60,000 bases of DNA. Source: Gnetum montanum. Its lineage: Eukaryota > Streptophyta > Gnetopsida > Gnetales > Gnetaceae. The notes under the pieces are model-generated. The model saw only the letters and a program-made list of their open reading frames with translations. It was not told the DNA's origin and searched no databases. Below, in pieces: positions 59,085-60,000 of this stretch. Each line of letters opens with the position of its first letter. Position 1 is the first letter of the stretch. Position numbers and translations under genes: made by a program. The stretch is taken from contig MNCI01033474.1 of assembly GCA_015680685.1 (NCBI GenBank), positions 804,009 through 864,008 of the forward strand, given 5' to 3'.

Positions 59085-59440
59085 TTTACTGGTCTAGGAA
59101 GACCTTAAACTAGCAATCGTAGCGTAATTGCGACTTTACCAGTCCGAAAAGATCTTAAACTAGCAATCGTAGCATAGTTGTACTTTGGCGGTCCGAGAAG
59201 ACCTTAAACTAGCACTCCTAGCATACAGGTTCACTCTAGTTGGTGATTTGAAAGGACTTTACACTACCAACTCTTAACCTTCTATGCGTTCATAGTCTGC
59301 AATGACATTAAACTAGCAGTTTTACATTTTCGCATCAACAGTTTTGCATTTTTAGCAGTTTCGCATTCTTGCATCGGTAGTTTTGTATTATTTTAGCATT
59401 TTTGCATCTCCACGCATTAGCGATCTGCCATGACTTTAAA
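59085..59440. repeat. Hairpin-repeat tract of element E, before RT
   Basis: Units such as GTCcgagaaGACCTTAAACTAGCA repeat about every 60-65 bases at 59090-59230. Weaker units follow to 59440. Same place as 27275-27400 in C. Confidence 0.82.
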
Positions 59441-59640
59441 CTGGAAAATTTTAACCTTTATATCATACTTCGCTAGTTACATCTCATTGTTGTTTTGCAA
59501 ATTTTCATTATACGCGATTACTACCAACAGGTGCCTCTTAACTAGGCTCTCATATCATCTTGGCAGGTTGAGCAAAAAATGGAAATCCATCGCGATCTCT
59601 CCATGCCTTTATCTTTAGCCGGTAGACATGGCAAGCTTGC

Positions 59641-60000
59641 AAGACCATTAAACCCAGATCTAATCGACTGGGGGTCAACCATAGCTAGCATCATACATCC
59701 TTAGAAACATCCTGAGACTGGCCCAAGCATCTGGTATGAACCCTAGATCTAGAGGCCGGGGATGTAATTGAGGACCCTCTCATCGAGATGCCTATGACCA
59801 CATCCAAGGGGGAAGTAAAAATGTTAAAACTTAGTTCCCTCTTAGATGCGTAGATGCATGAAGATGTAGCCAAGATCCTAAAAGACAACATTAAAGTTTT
59901 CACATGGTCATACAACGACATGTTAGGTTTAGATCCGAGGTTGATACAGCACAACATTGTCCTAGACCTGTGCATGAAGGCAGTCAAGAAGAAATCTCAT
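59641..60000 (+). pseudogene. Element E pol 5' end (truncated by window)
   Basis: Frame with MPMTTSKGEVKMLKLSSLL, KVFTWSYNDMLGLDPRLIQH and MKAVKKKSH, matching the pre-RT and first RT residues of element C (DGETKILKLSTLL, FTWSYMDMPGLDP, RPIKQKSRK). One TAG stop replaces the residue after LLDA. RT catalytic motifs, RNase H, integrase and the 3' LTR should follow beyond 60000. Confidence 0.85.

Overview
The window is plant nuclear DNA made almost entirely of nested, decayed LTR retrotransposons; I see no ordinary host gene, tRNA or rRNA. All readable coding blocks belong to one Ty3/gypsy family of Tat type: a gag with a C-x2-H-x4-H-x4-C knuckle, a fused protease with a VDDGAATN active site, a YMDD reverse transcriptase, a second plant/archaeal-type RNase H after the retroviral-type one, and a DDE integrase without a chromodomain. 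The heavy nesting, very long elements (about 15-19 kb each) and many CG-to-TG/CA changes fit a large, heavily methylated seed-plant or fern genome. I cannot name the species.

Five layers are nested. Element A (minus strand, 1279-5567 and beyond) is interrupted in the N-terminus of gag by element B (minus, from about 5568). B's 5' LTR is interrupted at 14141 by element E (plus, 14142 to beyond the window end). E's gag is interrupted by element D (plus, 19087-52963, 5-bp target duplication GCTAG). D's gag is interrupted by element C (minus, 21212-40099, 5-bp duplication CCTAC). The two target duplications and the gag frames that resume after each insertion make the order D in E and C in D secure; A and B are more decayed and less certain. 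A separate plus-oriented LTR seems to end near 1232.

The notable feature is a multi-exon gene lying ANTISENSE to its host element between protease and reverse transcriptase. It is seen in full or near-full form in C (27862-33576, plus), D (44121-48181, minus) and E (54277-58750, minus), with its last exon recognisable in A (1279-1332). Exon order, several splice sites, a WFR/QxGA-EFL...IVWS block, a large LFGV/FPK central domain, a coiled-coil-like region and an acidic tail are shared. Because its introns are antisense to the element's genomic RNA, they can survive retrotransposition. In C it has its own TATA box and a poly(A)-type signal. B has lost this gene together with pol; D has lost RT and RNase H but keeps the antisense gene.

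The module borders (after protease, before RT, after integrase) carry tracts of a short repeat: a small hairpin of form N-GTC-6 nt-GAC-N' followed in element sense by TTAAACTAGCA. The closing pair occurs as A-T, T-A, C-G and G-C in different units, so the pairing varies compensatorily. LTRs and leaders are built from AGCGTA/TACGCT words, and one LTR holds a 44-bp minisatellite. A single N at 32140 sits between two almost identical 1274-bp copies, most likely an assembly join artefact inside C's antisense gene.
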